Positions 10,441 through 21,956 of a DNA stretch of 64,000 nucleotides are shown one piece after another. The position numbers and the translations under genes were made by a program. The notes under the pieces were generated by a model that did no database searches, was not told the origin of the DNA, and saw only the letters and a program-made list of their open reading frames with translations. Source of the DNA: Pegea sp. RAD2-039 (Eukaryota; Chordata; Thaliacea; Salpida; Salpidae). Each line of letters opens with the position of its first letter. Positions within the stretch are counted from its first letter, which is position 1. The stretch covers positions 1-64,000 of the forward strand of contig JAQGEQ010000089.1 of the NCBI GenBank assembly GCA_034620365.1, written 5' to 3'.

Positions 10441-11904
10441 ACTTTTCAACGACACAAGTTTAATATTTAAAATGTATAGAATTAATAAAATAATAAAAGT
10501 TTTAACTGCATCGATACTTTATTTTCGAATATTGTTTGTTATCTGAAATAATTCTGAAATAATATATTGCAACCCATTGTTATAGAGTGTTTTAAAAAGA
10601 TAATGTTCTCTAATCTTTGTATTGTTGTAAATTGTTATTAATGTTAGCTTTGAAGCTTGTAACTTATTCAAACATTTTTTTGCTTGTATGATAGAATTAA
10701 AAACAGCAAATAAGATAACAAAAATGTTTATTTACTAACTATTTTTTCCTGAAACTATTGTTAGTCGTAAAAGCAATAAGAATTTAAGTCAAAAAAAAGT
10801 TTCAACTTTTATCATGTTAACAGTTTGCTGGTTTTAAATTAAAGCATAATTAAAGCATAATTTAAATTAAAGCATTTATATAAGCAGCATTAAGTTGTGA
10901 TTATAAAGTGTATTATTAAACATTCAGTTTAAAAGTCAAAGTTTTAATTATGAAGTTTTATTTCCAAGTATGCTTGAAGAGATTTATTTTGAGGAATTTG
11001 ATGAATTTATAAAAACACTTTTTAACAAATTAATTTGCTTAGATCAATTTTCAAAGGAAAATAAATGATTGGTGGAATTTTAATAACACCTTTTTCTTTA
11101 GTCATTTGAATAAATTTACATTTTTTCGAGGCAAATAATTGTTAATTATATATTTTGCGGAAAATTTAGTTTCCACATTTTATTATTGCTACAAAACTAG
11201 ACAAATTAAATAGTTTTCAATTTCATTTTACTTTTAATTCACTTTTAAACTATAAAAAACAAAAACTTCTGCGGTTTTTTCAACTTAAATATAAATTTTT
11301 TGATTGAAAAACATTGAATTTTTACATCAACTTTACGATTGTTTAAAGAGAATTTATCAGGAATGTACTGAATTAGATTTAAACCTAAACTAAATTACAA
11401 GCTAAAATGTTAAAAATAAAGAACCATTGAATCGAAACAAAAACCTCCTTTTAAAACTCATCTTTAAATGTGTATTCGACCAAATCCTTTTTGAAATTAT
11501 TTTGCAATATATATTTTTTCACTAAAAATATTTTTTCAAATCAACTTAGCACATTTTGAATTTTTGTACCATTTTTACTCCATTAGAAAGTTTTTTAGTT
11601 AAAAGTTAGAATGTTCTTGTAATCGTACAAGTTCTTATAAGAGTTAAATAAAAATAGGAGAGATATAGTTCAAACAAAAAAATTGAATCATATTTCTTTA
11701 CCACAGTTAAAACCAAAAGATGAATTTTCTGAATATCATAATTATAATCAAATAATTTATATCTTTTAAACTTTCTAATAAATACGTTTGAAAATATATC
11801 CTTTTTAAAATTGTTTTGCAATAAATATACTTTCTTTAAAAAGTATTTCTTCAATTCAACTTTTCACATTTCTAATTTTATATTGTATTTTCAAACCTTT
11901 TAAA
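10441..11904. repeat. 3' flank of copy B, shared with copies C and D
   Basis: This region includes the 3' UTR and about 1.4 kb of flanking DNA. The part near 10690-10950 (..ttaaattaaagcatttatataagcagc..) recurs at 15890-15970 and inverted at about 7190-7360, 13200-13480 and 20090-20350. The block near 11390-11540 matches 1955-2100 and 18110-18260. No gene is visible. Confidence 0.6.
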
Positions 11905-12545
11905 TGTTTAATGAGATTAGTGTTTTTAAATATTCCGCTATCAGTCGCTAAGGTTCCTGAAAGAGACATACTGACTCTTTTGAAATAGTAAATAAAAACG
12001 ATTTTGAGATAGAAGTTTGAACAAACTGAAATAGTTTGTTTAAAGTATTCAACAAGTAAATATCAAAATTATGTTTTGAAATTCAAATAAGATTTCATCA
12101 TATCATTTGTAACCAGATAACAGCACACGAAATGTTTAAAGTCTTAAATTGATGTTAAAAACGACTGATGGCTGACATTTAGAAACTTTGGCGCTTTTCA
12201 TCATCGTTAAAGTTTCAAATTGAATATTTTTACTTGTTTGAAGCATCTAGGTAAAAGCCAAGCACCACTTTGTTATCTATCTACAAACAATTTAAAGTCT
12301 AATCAACTAAATTCAAAAGGTAGCTATATATCAAAAGATATTACAATTACTTTATCTAATAATTTGATCAAGATCGACTCTACATAAGTTAATGACAAAT
12401 TTAAAAATGGTTTTTCAGTTAAATACAGAGTAGATTTTCAAACTAAAATGATTTTGTAGACTTTAAAGATTTGATTATAAATCATTAAAAGCTGATAGAG
12501 TCAATAATAGTTATCTATTATATTAATTGTAATTCGTTTATGTAA
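11905..12545. mobile_element. Solo right end of the long-inverted-repeat element
   Basis: The sequence from ..attccgctatcagtcgctaa.. to ..attcgtttatgtaattt.. matches the right side of copy 1 (2640-3260) and copy 2 (18805-19440), with no partner left end nearby. It could be a deleted element or a recombination product. The next bases to 12640 also match the right flank of copy 2 near 19440-19500. Confidence 0.6.
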
Positions 12546-14043
12546 TTTTAAAACAAACCTAGATTGCTTAATTATCAAAAATGTAGTTGGATGCGAATAA
12601 ACTAGTTTGTAAATGTATAAAGGTTTCGCATCGTCAGCATTTAGATCAGTTAAATTCTAATTTGGAAAAGTTTTGAGAAGATTTAAACAAAAGTATTCAG
12701 TTAAATATAATCAGTAGTCTTCTTAACTGTAATATAAATAAAAAAATAAGCTATTTTTGAATTTCATTTCAGCTAAACTTTTGTTACGTGCTAATAACAT
12801 AATCAAACAACTTTTTTTGTTTAAAGGTTAAGCAAACTGATCAGCTATTTTACACATGAGTAAGTTTCCAACAGTTTTTAAATTTCTTTCATCTGCAAGT
12901 AAGTAATGAAGTTGAAAGAAACAATCGAAGCTTTAATTTTAAGGTTTAAAATGGAATTTATAGTGTTTGAAAATTATTGACGCTGTCAAGTTTCAGAGTA
13001 ATAATTAAATAATTAAATATGGTAATTAAGTTGTATCACAAAATGAATATTTGAAAAATATCTGCATCAAAAATTTCAAAAATAGGTTAATTACTAGAGA
13101 AAAAAATGTGACTAAAATTCCAACAATCATTTATTTTCTTTTGAAAGTTTATCTAAATCAAACTAATTTGTTGAAAATTGTTTTTATAAATTCATCAAAT
13201 ACCTCAACATAAATCTCTTCAAGCATAATTGGAATTAAAACTTTATAATTAAAATTGTGACTTTTTAACTGAATGTTTAATAAATCATTTTATAATTACA
13301 ACTTAATGCTGCTTATATAAATGCTTTAATTTAAAACAATCCAGCGATAAACATCATAACAGTTTAAATTTTTTTTACTAATTTTGTTGTGGTTTTCGGC
13401 ATATAATACTTTGAGGAACTTATAGTTAACAAATAAATATTTTTGTTATTTTATTTGCTGTTTTTAATTCAATCATACAAACATAAAAATAAGATTTATA
13501 TTTAGATAAGTTACAAGCTTCAAAGCTAACATTAACAACTACTTAAAACAATATAAAGGTATATATATATAACATTTCATTTTAAAAGAGCTTAGAACTT
13601 TGTGTTGGGATATATCAATTCAAAAGTTAGTTGTATGCTTATTGGAATAAGCATTAATCTTCTGCAATAGTAGCCTTAGAGTAAAAAGACATCCGTTTAA
13701 TTTCCATTAAAATTGAATTCAATATCTGTTAGATTTGATTTAAAGCATAGTTTTATTTAGATTACAAATAGTTTTATTGTAATTCGCATAAAAATTTTAA
13801 ATCAGATTTCATACATTTTCAAAATTCTAATTGAGATTCAATCGAATAAAAAGGTTGATAATTTTTTAAGTAAAATTTTGGGTAAAACTATAGAAGTTAT
13901 GAGTTAGTATTTTAAAATTTCAACCTTTCAATCCCAATTACAAGCTCAAGATATAAAACGAAAAAGTTTCAAACTGAATTGAAGTTTCAATCTTATTTGG
14001 TAAATAGTTAACAACTTTCTTCTATAAACTTGGATCACTTAGA
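12546..14043. repeat. Flank repeats before copy C
   Basis: The blocks 12780-13180 and 13200-13530 match, in the same orientation, the left (3'-side) flank of copy D at 19660-20400. They therefore look like a 3' flank left without its gene. From about 13590 the sequence switches to the promoter-side block shared with copies A and B. The junction near 13540-13590, with a TA run, may be a deletion point. No gene seen. Confidence 0.55.
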
Positions 14044-14051
14044 TATAAAAA
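14044..14051 (+). promoter_or_regulatory. TATA box of transporter pseudogene C
   Basis: TATAAAAA in the same upstream context as copies A and B, 83 bases before the old ATG at 14127. The promoter looks preserved although the reading frame is broken, so transcription of the pseudogene is possible. Confidence 0.45.
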
Positions 14052-14126
14052 CTGTTCTGTTTGCTTCTTTAGTATTTGCTTTCAAAATTCTCTAGCAAAG
14101 GTAAAGTTTTTCAAAGTAGTAGCAAA

Positions 14127-15496
14127 ATGCAAGTTGAACTGACATTGATAACAAATGTAATTGAAACTATTTTGTATACTGGAATAATATTTGGCTGGTC
14201 ATCACTTCAACCAGCTTTAGTTAAAGAAGCATATTTTTCAGAATTATGTCAAAAAGGAAATAAAGAATGTGAAAAACAGATTGAAGCACAATGAATTTGG
14301 TATTTGCAATTTCTACAGCATCTGCTTCAATACTATCCATGCTTTGTGGAAGTTTAATTGATAGAAAGGGAAGTTGGTTTAGAGGAACTATCTTCTTGGT
14401 AATGACTGGCATTAGTTTTATTTTAACAGCAGTTTCTCAGCCTGGAATTACTTCTTGGTATCTTTACCTATCGTTTCCACTTCAATCAATTGCTAGTTAC
14501 GGTCTTTTTCTAACAAACTTTCAGGTTTGTAACCTTTCCACTAAGTTTAGAGCAATTGCTGTTTGCTCAGTTAGCGGGGAGTTTGGTTCATGTAGTTTTG
14601 TTCTACAGATAATCAAATATTTAAGTGATTTACAGATTTCAATATCATCTTGCTTTTATTTTCTCTCTGCTTTCAGTTTTGTATTTCATTTAAAAACATT
14701 TTTATTGACACCAAAAATGCAAACTCCAATTGAAATCCCTAAAGACTATATTTATGGATATCGTCAGCTGCCATGTTTTGTCGAAACAGAGGTTCCAGAC
14801 ACAGAAATCAGAGCAATGTGAATGACCAAGAAATGTCAATGTACCAAAATGAGGAAGTAAAATCTCTAAGAGAATGTTTAAAAGAAAAGCATTTGTGGAC
14901 GCTTGCCAAGTACTTCATTGTACTTCAGTTTGTACGTATTTACACATTAGGAATATTTTATAATTGGATTAATCAAGATTTTTCAGAAGATGATACAGAT
15001 ATAAGTATTAATATTTTAGCTATATCAAATTTTCTTTCAGTATTTACATCTATAGCAGTTGGAATATTAATTGATCAGTTACATAGAGTTTTTTTCAAAA
15101 ACGCTCCTTTCGAATATAGCTTTAACTAAAGCAGCAGTTACTGTTCAACTTGTGAATGTAATTCTGTTGATTATAATGTTTTCATGTATGTTGATTGGAA
15201 CATTTTCACTTGTTAACATTACTGCGGTTCTATTGCCTATTAACCTAAGAGTGATGTACTGCACTTTACCTAATTATGTTGCTTGTAATTTTCCTTCTGT
15301 ACACATCGGTTTTATTAATGGATTGATGCTAACTTTGGGAGGTGTAATGGTGTGATTACAGTATCCACTAACCTTATTTTTATCGCATATATTGAAAAAT
15401 AACTTTGATTATATCTTTGTGTTCTTTATACTTTTATGTTTTATATCTTTCATTCATCCTGTATCAAAACTTGTAGATATTTCTAAACAATCTTAA
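14127..15496 (+). pseudogene. SLC43-like transporter pseudogene, copy C
   Basis: The whole 449-codon gene can be followed, but the frame is broken four times. An extra two bases lie near 14287-14290 (gaagcacaatg against gaagcaatg); one base is lost near 14806, leading to TGA at 14819; one base is gained between about 15087 and 15110; and there is an in-frame TGA at 15353-15355. It also carries about 18 additional in-frame bases near 14834-14851 absent from A, B and D. The original stop would be TAA at 15494-15496. The remaining open pieces are 14127-14294, 14291-14821, 14773-15129 and 15071-15355. It is more diverged from B and D than those are from each other, so it appears to have escaped the conversion that keeps them alike. 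Confidence 0.88.
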
Positions 15497-16387
15497 CCTT
15501 GTAAATGACCAAACTTTGATATTTATATTGTACAGAATTAAAAAGATATTAAAAGTTTCAAGAGCAGTTTTATTTATTTTTGAATATTGTTGGATATCTG
15601 AAATAATTCTGAAATAATATAATGCAACACATAGTTCTAGAATATTTTAAAATGAATTGTTATTTTTATCTTTTTATTATTTTAAGTTGTTATTAATCTT
15701 AGCTTTGAAGCTTGTTACTTATTGAAATATAATCCTTTTTTTTGTTTGTATGATTGAATTAAAAACAGCGAACAAAATCACAAAATTGTTTATTTGTTAA
15801 CTATAATTTTCTCAATCTATTATTAGTCGAAAAAGCAATAAAAAAAATTAGTCAAACAACAGTTTCAAATATTAAGATGTTAATAGCGGGCTGGTTTTAA
15901 ATTAAAGCATTTATATAAGCAGCATTAAGTTGTGATTAGAAAATGATTTATTAAACATTCAGTTAAAAAGTCACAATTTTAATTATGAAGTTTTAATTCA
16001 AAGTATAATTGAAGAGATTTATATTGATATTTTGATGAATTATTAAAAACAGTTTTCATCAAATTAATTTGATTTGAATAAATTTTCAAAAGAAAATGAA
16101 TGATTTTTTGAATTTTAGTAACATTTTTTTCTCTAGTAATTAACCTATTTGTGAAATTTTTGAAGCAGATATTTTTCAAAAATTCAATTTGTGGTAAGAT
16201 TTAGGTTCCCTATTTAATCATCACCTTTAAAATTGACAACTTCAATATTTTGCCAACACTTTAAATTCCATTTTTAAACCTCATTAAACATCTTCGATTG
16301 TTTCTTTCATATTAAATACTTATTTGCTGATGAAAGAAATTTAAAAATTGTTAGAAACTTACTCATGTGTAAAATAGCTGGTTAGTT
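15497..16387. repeat. Left arm of the C/D inverted flank
   Basis: The 3' flank of copy C matches, inverted, the 3' flank of copy D at about 19700-20594 (for example atttatataagcagcattaa at 15911 against its reverse complement near 20184). The two arms bracket the second long-inverted-repeat element. No gene seen. Confidence 0.65.
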
Positions 16388-19300
16388 TGTAGATAAAACA
16401 AGGTGGTGCTTGGCTTTTACCTAGATGCTTCAAATAAGTAAAAAAATTCAATTTGAAACTTTAACGATGATGAAAAGCGCCAAAGTTTTTAAATGTCAGC
16501 CATCAGTCGTTTTTAATGTCAATTTAAGACTTTAAAATTTTTGTGTGTTGTTATCTGGTTACAAATACTTTAAAATTTTTGATCTGGTTACAAATACTAT
16601 GAAGAAATCTTATTTGACTTTCAAAACATAATTTTAATATTAATCTATTGAATACTTTAAACAAACTCTTATGTTTCTTCCAACAATTTAATTTGATTCT
16701 TTTTATAAAGAAAATAAATTAATTTAAAAGTTATTTTTTCAAAAATTATTTTTCTATAGTAATAGAAATGTTGTTAAGTTTTTTGTAGCAAATAATTTGT
16801 AATTAATCAGTTTGTGGTAATATTTAGTCTCTATGTTTGTTTATTGCTCTGAAACTTGACAAATTGCGTAATGTTCAAACACTTTAAATTGAATTTTTTA
16901 AAGCAAAAACTTTGAAGCATCTCACAAAACAAGAATTCTGATGTTTTTGTCAAATCAAATTTAAATTCATGTTCAATCTAAATGCATTTTAGCTGACGGA
17001 AGAAATTTAAAAAGTGTTACAAAACTTACCCATGTAAAAAATAGCTGATTAGTTTGCTTAACTTTCTAACAAATTAGTTGTTGGAAAATGTATTTGGTAA
17101 GTAACACAACTTTAGCAGAGATAAAATTCAAAAACAGCTGATTTTTTTTTAATATTACAAATATCATGAATACTAAAAACTTAATAATGTGAAACCGGAA
17201 ATTAGTTTTTGAATAGATTTCAGTATTGCAATAACTTTTTATGGTTAACTAAAACTTTTTTATATAAAAATTCTCTATTTACAAAATATGAGGAAACAAT
17301 TTTAAAATCTATCTATTTCCATTTGAAATGATTCTAATATCTGTGTATATTGTAACTTAAAAGAAACTAATAATCATTTAAACAAACCTTTAAGCTTTAA
17401 AAAATTACAAAACAAATACATTTAAAAAGAGTAAGTGAGAAAAAAGGTATCAATTTTGTTATATGTGAGTCAACATACCATTTAAACAACAATACAAATC
17501 TCTTCAGCGTAAATTTATTCTCCTGATTACTTCGCTTAATGCTTTTTCTCAGGTGATTTTTGAGAAAGTTCTCGTTTGAATTTCACTAAAGATTTTGACT
17601 ATTTTTTACAGTCTCATATAGTTAGTTCGTTTTTTTTTCAATAAATTCATATTTTGTTAATGTCTTTCGAATTTAATTCGTTAATTTGTGTTTGATTAAT
17701 ATTTTTTTAACTAGTTATAGTAGATGCAAACTAAGTAAGCTCATAAAACTTGAAATTGGTATCAGTAGTTTGATTTATCTCGTCTTAAAAAGGAATTTCT
17801 TCTCAAGAAGGTTTAACTAATTAAATTAAATTTGTTTGTGCCAAAAAATAGCTGAAATATATTACACAAAGCTTCATTTAACAGTTTTGAGGTCGACATA
17901 ATTAAAACTGCTTCTATTTAACTGAATGTGTTAAATTACTTTATAATTAAAACTTAATTCTGCTTATATAGATGCATTAATTTTAGAAAAGCAGGTTATT
18001 AAATTAATAGTTTAAACTTTTGTTTGACAAATTTCTTTATTAGTTTGACGACTAATAATAGTATAAAGAAAATTTATCAAGAAAGTACTGAAGTAGATTT
18101 AAAACTAAACTAAATTACAAGCTAAAATGTTAAAAATAAAGAACCATTGAATTGGAATAAAAACCTCCTTTTAAAACTCATCTTTAAATGTGTATTCGAC
18201 CATATCCTTTTTAAAATTATTTTGCAATAGATATTTTTCACTAAAAAGATTTTCTTCAAATCAACTTTTCACATTTTGAAGTATATTTGTCTTTTTAAAC
18301 CATTTAAAGGTTTTTGGTTAAAAGTTAGAATGTTCTTGTAATTATAGAAGTTCTGATCAAGTTTTAATAAGAATAGAAGAGGTACAATTAAAACAAAAAA
18401 ATTAAATCATATTTCTTTACTACAGTTAAAACCAAAAGATGAATATTTTGAATATCATGATTCTAATCAAATAATTTATATCTTTTAAACTTTCTAAAAA
18501 GTACGTTTGAAAATTTACTTACTTAACTACAACAGTTTTCAAATATTTTTTTTTAATTCAATGACTCTTTTATTTAATATAAATATTCATTCAATTTCAA
18601 ATAATCAACCTGCTTACATAAAAAACATCTTTAACAAGATATAATAAAACAATAAAAACACTTCTGCTAATTTAATTTTCGTCCTCAGATTTTCTTATAA
18701 TAAAAATAACAACTACAAAAAAGATTAAGTCTTAAGCAAACATCTTGAAAGCTAACTTTTTCAATAAAATATAAATATAATTAGATATTGATTAGAAGTT
18801 TAATGAGATTAGTTTTTTTTTACATATTCCGCTATCAGTCGCTAAGGTTCCTGAAAGAGACATACTGACTCTTTTGAAATATTAAATAAAAATGATTTTG
18901 AGATAGAAGTAGGAAGAAACTGAAAGAGTTTGTTTAAAGTATTCAACAAGTAAATATTAAAATTATGTTTTGAAATTCAAATAAGATTTTTTCATAGTAT
19001 TTGTAACCAGATAACAACACACAAATTTTAAAGTCTTAAATTGATGTTAAAAACGACTGATGGCTGACATTAAGAAACTTTGGCGCTTTTCATCATCGTT
19101 AAAGTTTCAAATTGAATTTTTTTACTTCTTTGAAGCATCTAGGTAAAAGCCAAGCACCAACTTGTTATCTATCTACAAAATATTTAAAGTCTATTCAACA
19201 AAATACATAAGGTAGCTATATATTAAAAGATATTACAATCACTTTATCTGATAATTATATCAAAATCGACTTTACATAAGTTAATGACAAATTAAAAAAT

Positions 19301-19440
19301 GGTTTTTTAGTTAAATACAAAGTAGATTTTCAAACTAAAATGATTTTGTAGACTTTAAAGATTTGATTATAAATCATTAGAAGCTGATAGAGTAAATAAT
19401 ATTTATTTATTGTATTAATTGTTATTCGTTTATATAATTT
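16388..19440. mobile_element. Long-terminal-inverted-repeat element, copy 2
   Basis: This is a second copy of the 1-3260 element. The left inverted end is shortened, starting near 16388 within the tgcttggcttttaccta region, and contains a small internal duplication (..ggttacaaatact.. twice, 16557-16600). The right end is full at about 18920-19440. The interior 16611-18710 is almost identical to 471-2540. No transposase or other protein gene is visible. Confidence 0.6.
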
Positions 19441-20594
19441 TAAAACAAACCTAGATTGCTTAATTTTACAAATGTAGTTTGATGTGAATAAACTAGTTTG
19501 TAAATGTAAAATGTTCTTTCATAGATCAGTTAAATTCTAATTTGGAAAAGTTTTGAGAAGGTTTAAACGAAATTATTCAGTTAAAAATATTCAGTAGTCT
19601 TCTTAACTGTAATATAAAGATAAAAATAATATATTTTTGAAATTTATTTCAGCTAAACTTTTGTTAGGTGCGAATAACATTTTCAAACGACTTATTTGTT
19701 TGAAAGTTCAGCAAAAAAATCAGTTATTTTACACATGAGTAAGTTTCAAACAGTTTTTAAATTTTTTTTATCAGGAAAAATGTATTTAAGTTGAAAGATA
19801 CAATAGAAGCTTTAATTTTTTTAGGTTTAAAATGGAATTTAGAGTGTTTGAAAATTATTAAAGCTGTGAAGTTTCAGAGCAATTTTAAAATCTAAAAGCT
19901 AAATTGTAACACAAAATGAAAATTTGAAAAATGTCTGCATCAAAAATTTCACAAATAGGTTAATTACTAGAGAAAAAAATGTTACTAAAATTCAAAAAAT
20001 CATTCATTTTCTTTTGAAAATTTATCTAAATCAAATTTATTTGTTAAAAAGTGTTTTTATAAATTCATCAAATTCCTCAACATAAATCGCTTCAAGCATA
20101 CTTGAAAATAAAACTTCATAATTAAAACTTTGACTTTTAAACTGAATGTTTAATAAATCACTTTATAATCACAACTTAATGCTGCTTATATAAATGCTTT
20201 AATTTAAAACCAGCAAGCTGTTAACATGATAAAAGTTGAAACTTTTTTTTGACTTAAATTCTTATTGCTTTTACGACTAACAATAGTTTCAGGAAAAAAT
20301 AGTTAGTAAATAAACATTTTTGTTATCTTATTTGCTGTTTTTAATTCTATCATACAAGCAAAAAAAATGTTTGAATAAGTTACAAGCTTCAAAGCTAACA
20401 TTAATAACAATCTACAACAATACAAAGATAAGAGAACATTATCTTTTTAAAACACTCTATAACAATGGGTTGCAATATATTATTTTAGAATTATTTCAGA
20501 CAATATTCGAAAATAAAGTATCGCTGCAGTTAAAACTTTTATTATTTTATTAATTCTATACATTTTAAATATTAAACTTGTGTCGTTGAAAAGT
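19441..20594. repeat. Right arm of the C/D inverted flank; 3' UTR of copy D
   Basis: It matches the 3' flanks of copies A, B and C in the appropriate orientations. Minus-strand AATAAA signals for copy D lie at 20551-20546 and 20543-20538. An open frame on the plus strand at 20320-20553 is AT-rich by-product sequence and not a supported gene. Confidence 0.6.
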
Positions 20595-21944
20595 TTAAGA
20601 CTGTTTAAAAATTTCTACAAGTTTTGCAATAGGATGAATGAAAGATATAAAACATAAAAGTATAAAGAAAGCAAAGATATAATCAAAGTTATTTTTCAGA
20701 GCGTACAATAAAAATAAGTTTAGTGGATACTGTAATAATAAAATTAAACCTCCCACAGTTAGCAACAATCCATTAATAAAGCCAAAGTGTACAGAAGGAA
20801 AATTACAGGCAACATAATTAGCTGAAGAGCTGTACAACAGGCTTCTGCTGGTAGTCAATAAAACTGCAGCAAAGTTAACAAGTGAAAATGTTCCAATCAA
20901 CATACATGAAAACATTATAATCAACAGAAATACATTCACGAGTTGAACGGTAACTACTGCTTTAATTAGAGCTATATTTGAAGGGAGGGATTTTGAAAAC
21001 AATCTATGTAACTGATCAATTAATATTCCAACTGCTATAGAAGCGAACACTGAAAGAAAATTTGATATAGCTAAAATATTAATACTTATATCTATCTCAT
21101 CTTCTGAAAAATCTTGATTAATCCAATTATAAAATACTCCTAAATTGTAAATAATTACAAACTGAACTAAACTGAAGTACATGACAAGCGTCCACATATG
21201 CTTTTCTTTTAAACATTCTTTTAAAGATTTTTCTTCCTCAATTTGGTCATTCTCATTGCTCTGAGTTTCTATATTTTGAACATCTGTTTCAGCAAAACAT
21301 GGCAGCTGACGATATCCATAAATATAGTCTTTAGGGATTTCAAATGGAGTTTGCATTTTTGGTGTCAATAAAAATGTTTTTAAATGAAGAACGAAACTGA
21401 AAGCGAAGAGAAAATAAAAACAAGTTGATATTGAAATCTGTAAATCATATAAATATTTGATTATCTGTAGAACAAAACTAGATGAACCAAACGCCCCGCT
21501 AACTGTGGAAACAGTAGTTGCTCTAAACTTAGTGGAAAGATTACAAACCTGTAAGTTTGCTAACAAAAGACCGTAACTAGCAATTGTTTGAAGAGGAAAC
21601 GATATGTAAAGATACCAAGATGTAATCCCAGGCTGAGAAACTGCTGTTAAAAGAAAACTAATGCAACTCATTACCAAGAAGATTGTTCTACTAAGCCAAC
21701 TTCCCTTTTTATCAATTAAACTTCCACAAAGCATGGATAGTATTGAAGCAGATGCAGTAGAAATTGCAAATACCAAATTCATTGCTTCAATCTGTTTTTC
21801 ACATTCTTTATTTTCTTTTTGACATAATTCTGAAAAATATCCTTCTTTAACTAAAGCAGGTTGAAGTGACGGCCAGCCAAATATTATTCCAGTATACAAA
21901 ATAGTTTCAATTACATTTGTTATCAATGTCAGTTCAACTTGCAT
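20595..21944 (-). CDS. SLC43-like major facilitator transporter, copy D
   Basis: An intact, intronless 449-aa transporter, nearly identical to copy B over its whole length (differences include ENKECEKQIE for GNKECEKQTE and SEDEIDISIN for SEHKKDISIN). It has the same SLC43 features: the FGWPSLQPALVKEGYF block, GSLIDKKGS loop, TFLLTP, and GILIDQLHR. The frame also stays open upstream to an ATG at 21998, which would add 18 residues (MQNFSKLLFLNKFLSSSK). The 449-aa start at 21944 is preferred because A and B have it. Similarity to the other copies ends abruptly about 13 bases before this ATG, so D lacks the shared TATA promoter and must use another one, or be silent. It is the copy nearest slo. 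Confidence 0.83.
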   Translation of the reverse strand: MQVELTLITNVIETILYTGIIFGWPSLQPALVKEGYFSELCQKENKECEKQIEAMNLVFAISTASASILSMLCGSLIDKKGSWLSRTIFLVMSCISFLLTAVSQPGITSWYLYISFPLQTIASYGLLLANLQVCNLSTKFRATTVSTVSGAFGSSSFVLQIIKYLYDLQISISTCFYFLFAFSFVLHLKTFLLTPKMQTPFEIPKDYIYGYRQLPCFAETDVQNIETQSNENDQIEEEKSLKECLKEKHMWTLVMYFSLVQFVIIYNLGVFYNWINQDFSEDEIDISINILAISNFLSVFASIAVGILIDQLHRLFSKSLPSNIALIKAVVTVQLVNVFLLIIMFSCMLIGTFSLVNFAAVLLTTSRSLLYSSSANYVACNFPSVHFGFINGLLLTVGGLILLLQYPLNLFLLYALKNNFDYIFAFFILLCFISFIHPIAKLVEIFKQS

Positions 21945-21956
21945 TTTGCTACTACT

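Noticed and set aside
20320..20553. 77-codon plus-strand frame beside copy D
   Set aside because: It lies in the repeated 3' flank, is complementary to the 3' UTR of copy D, and its homologous positions near copies A-C are not open.
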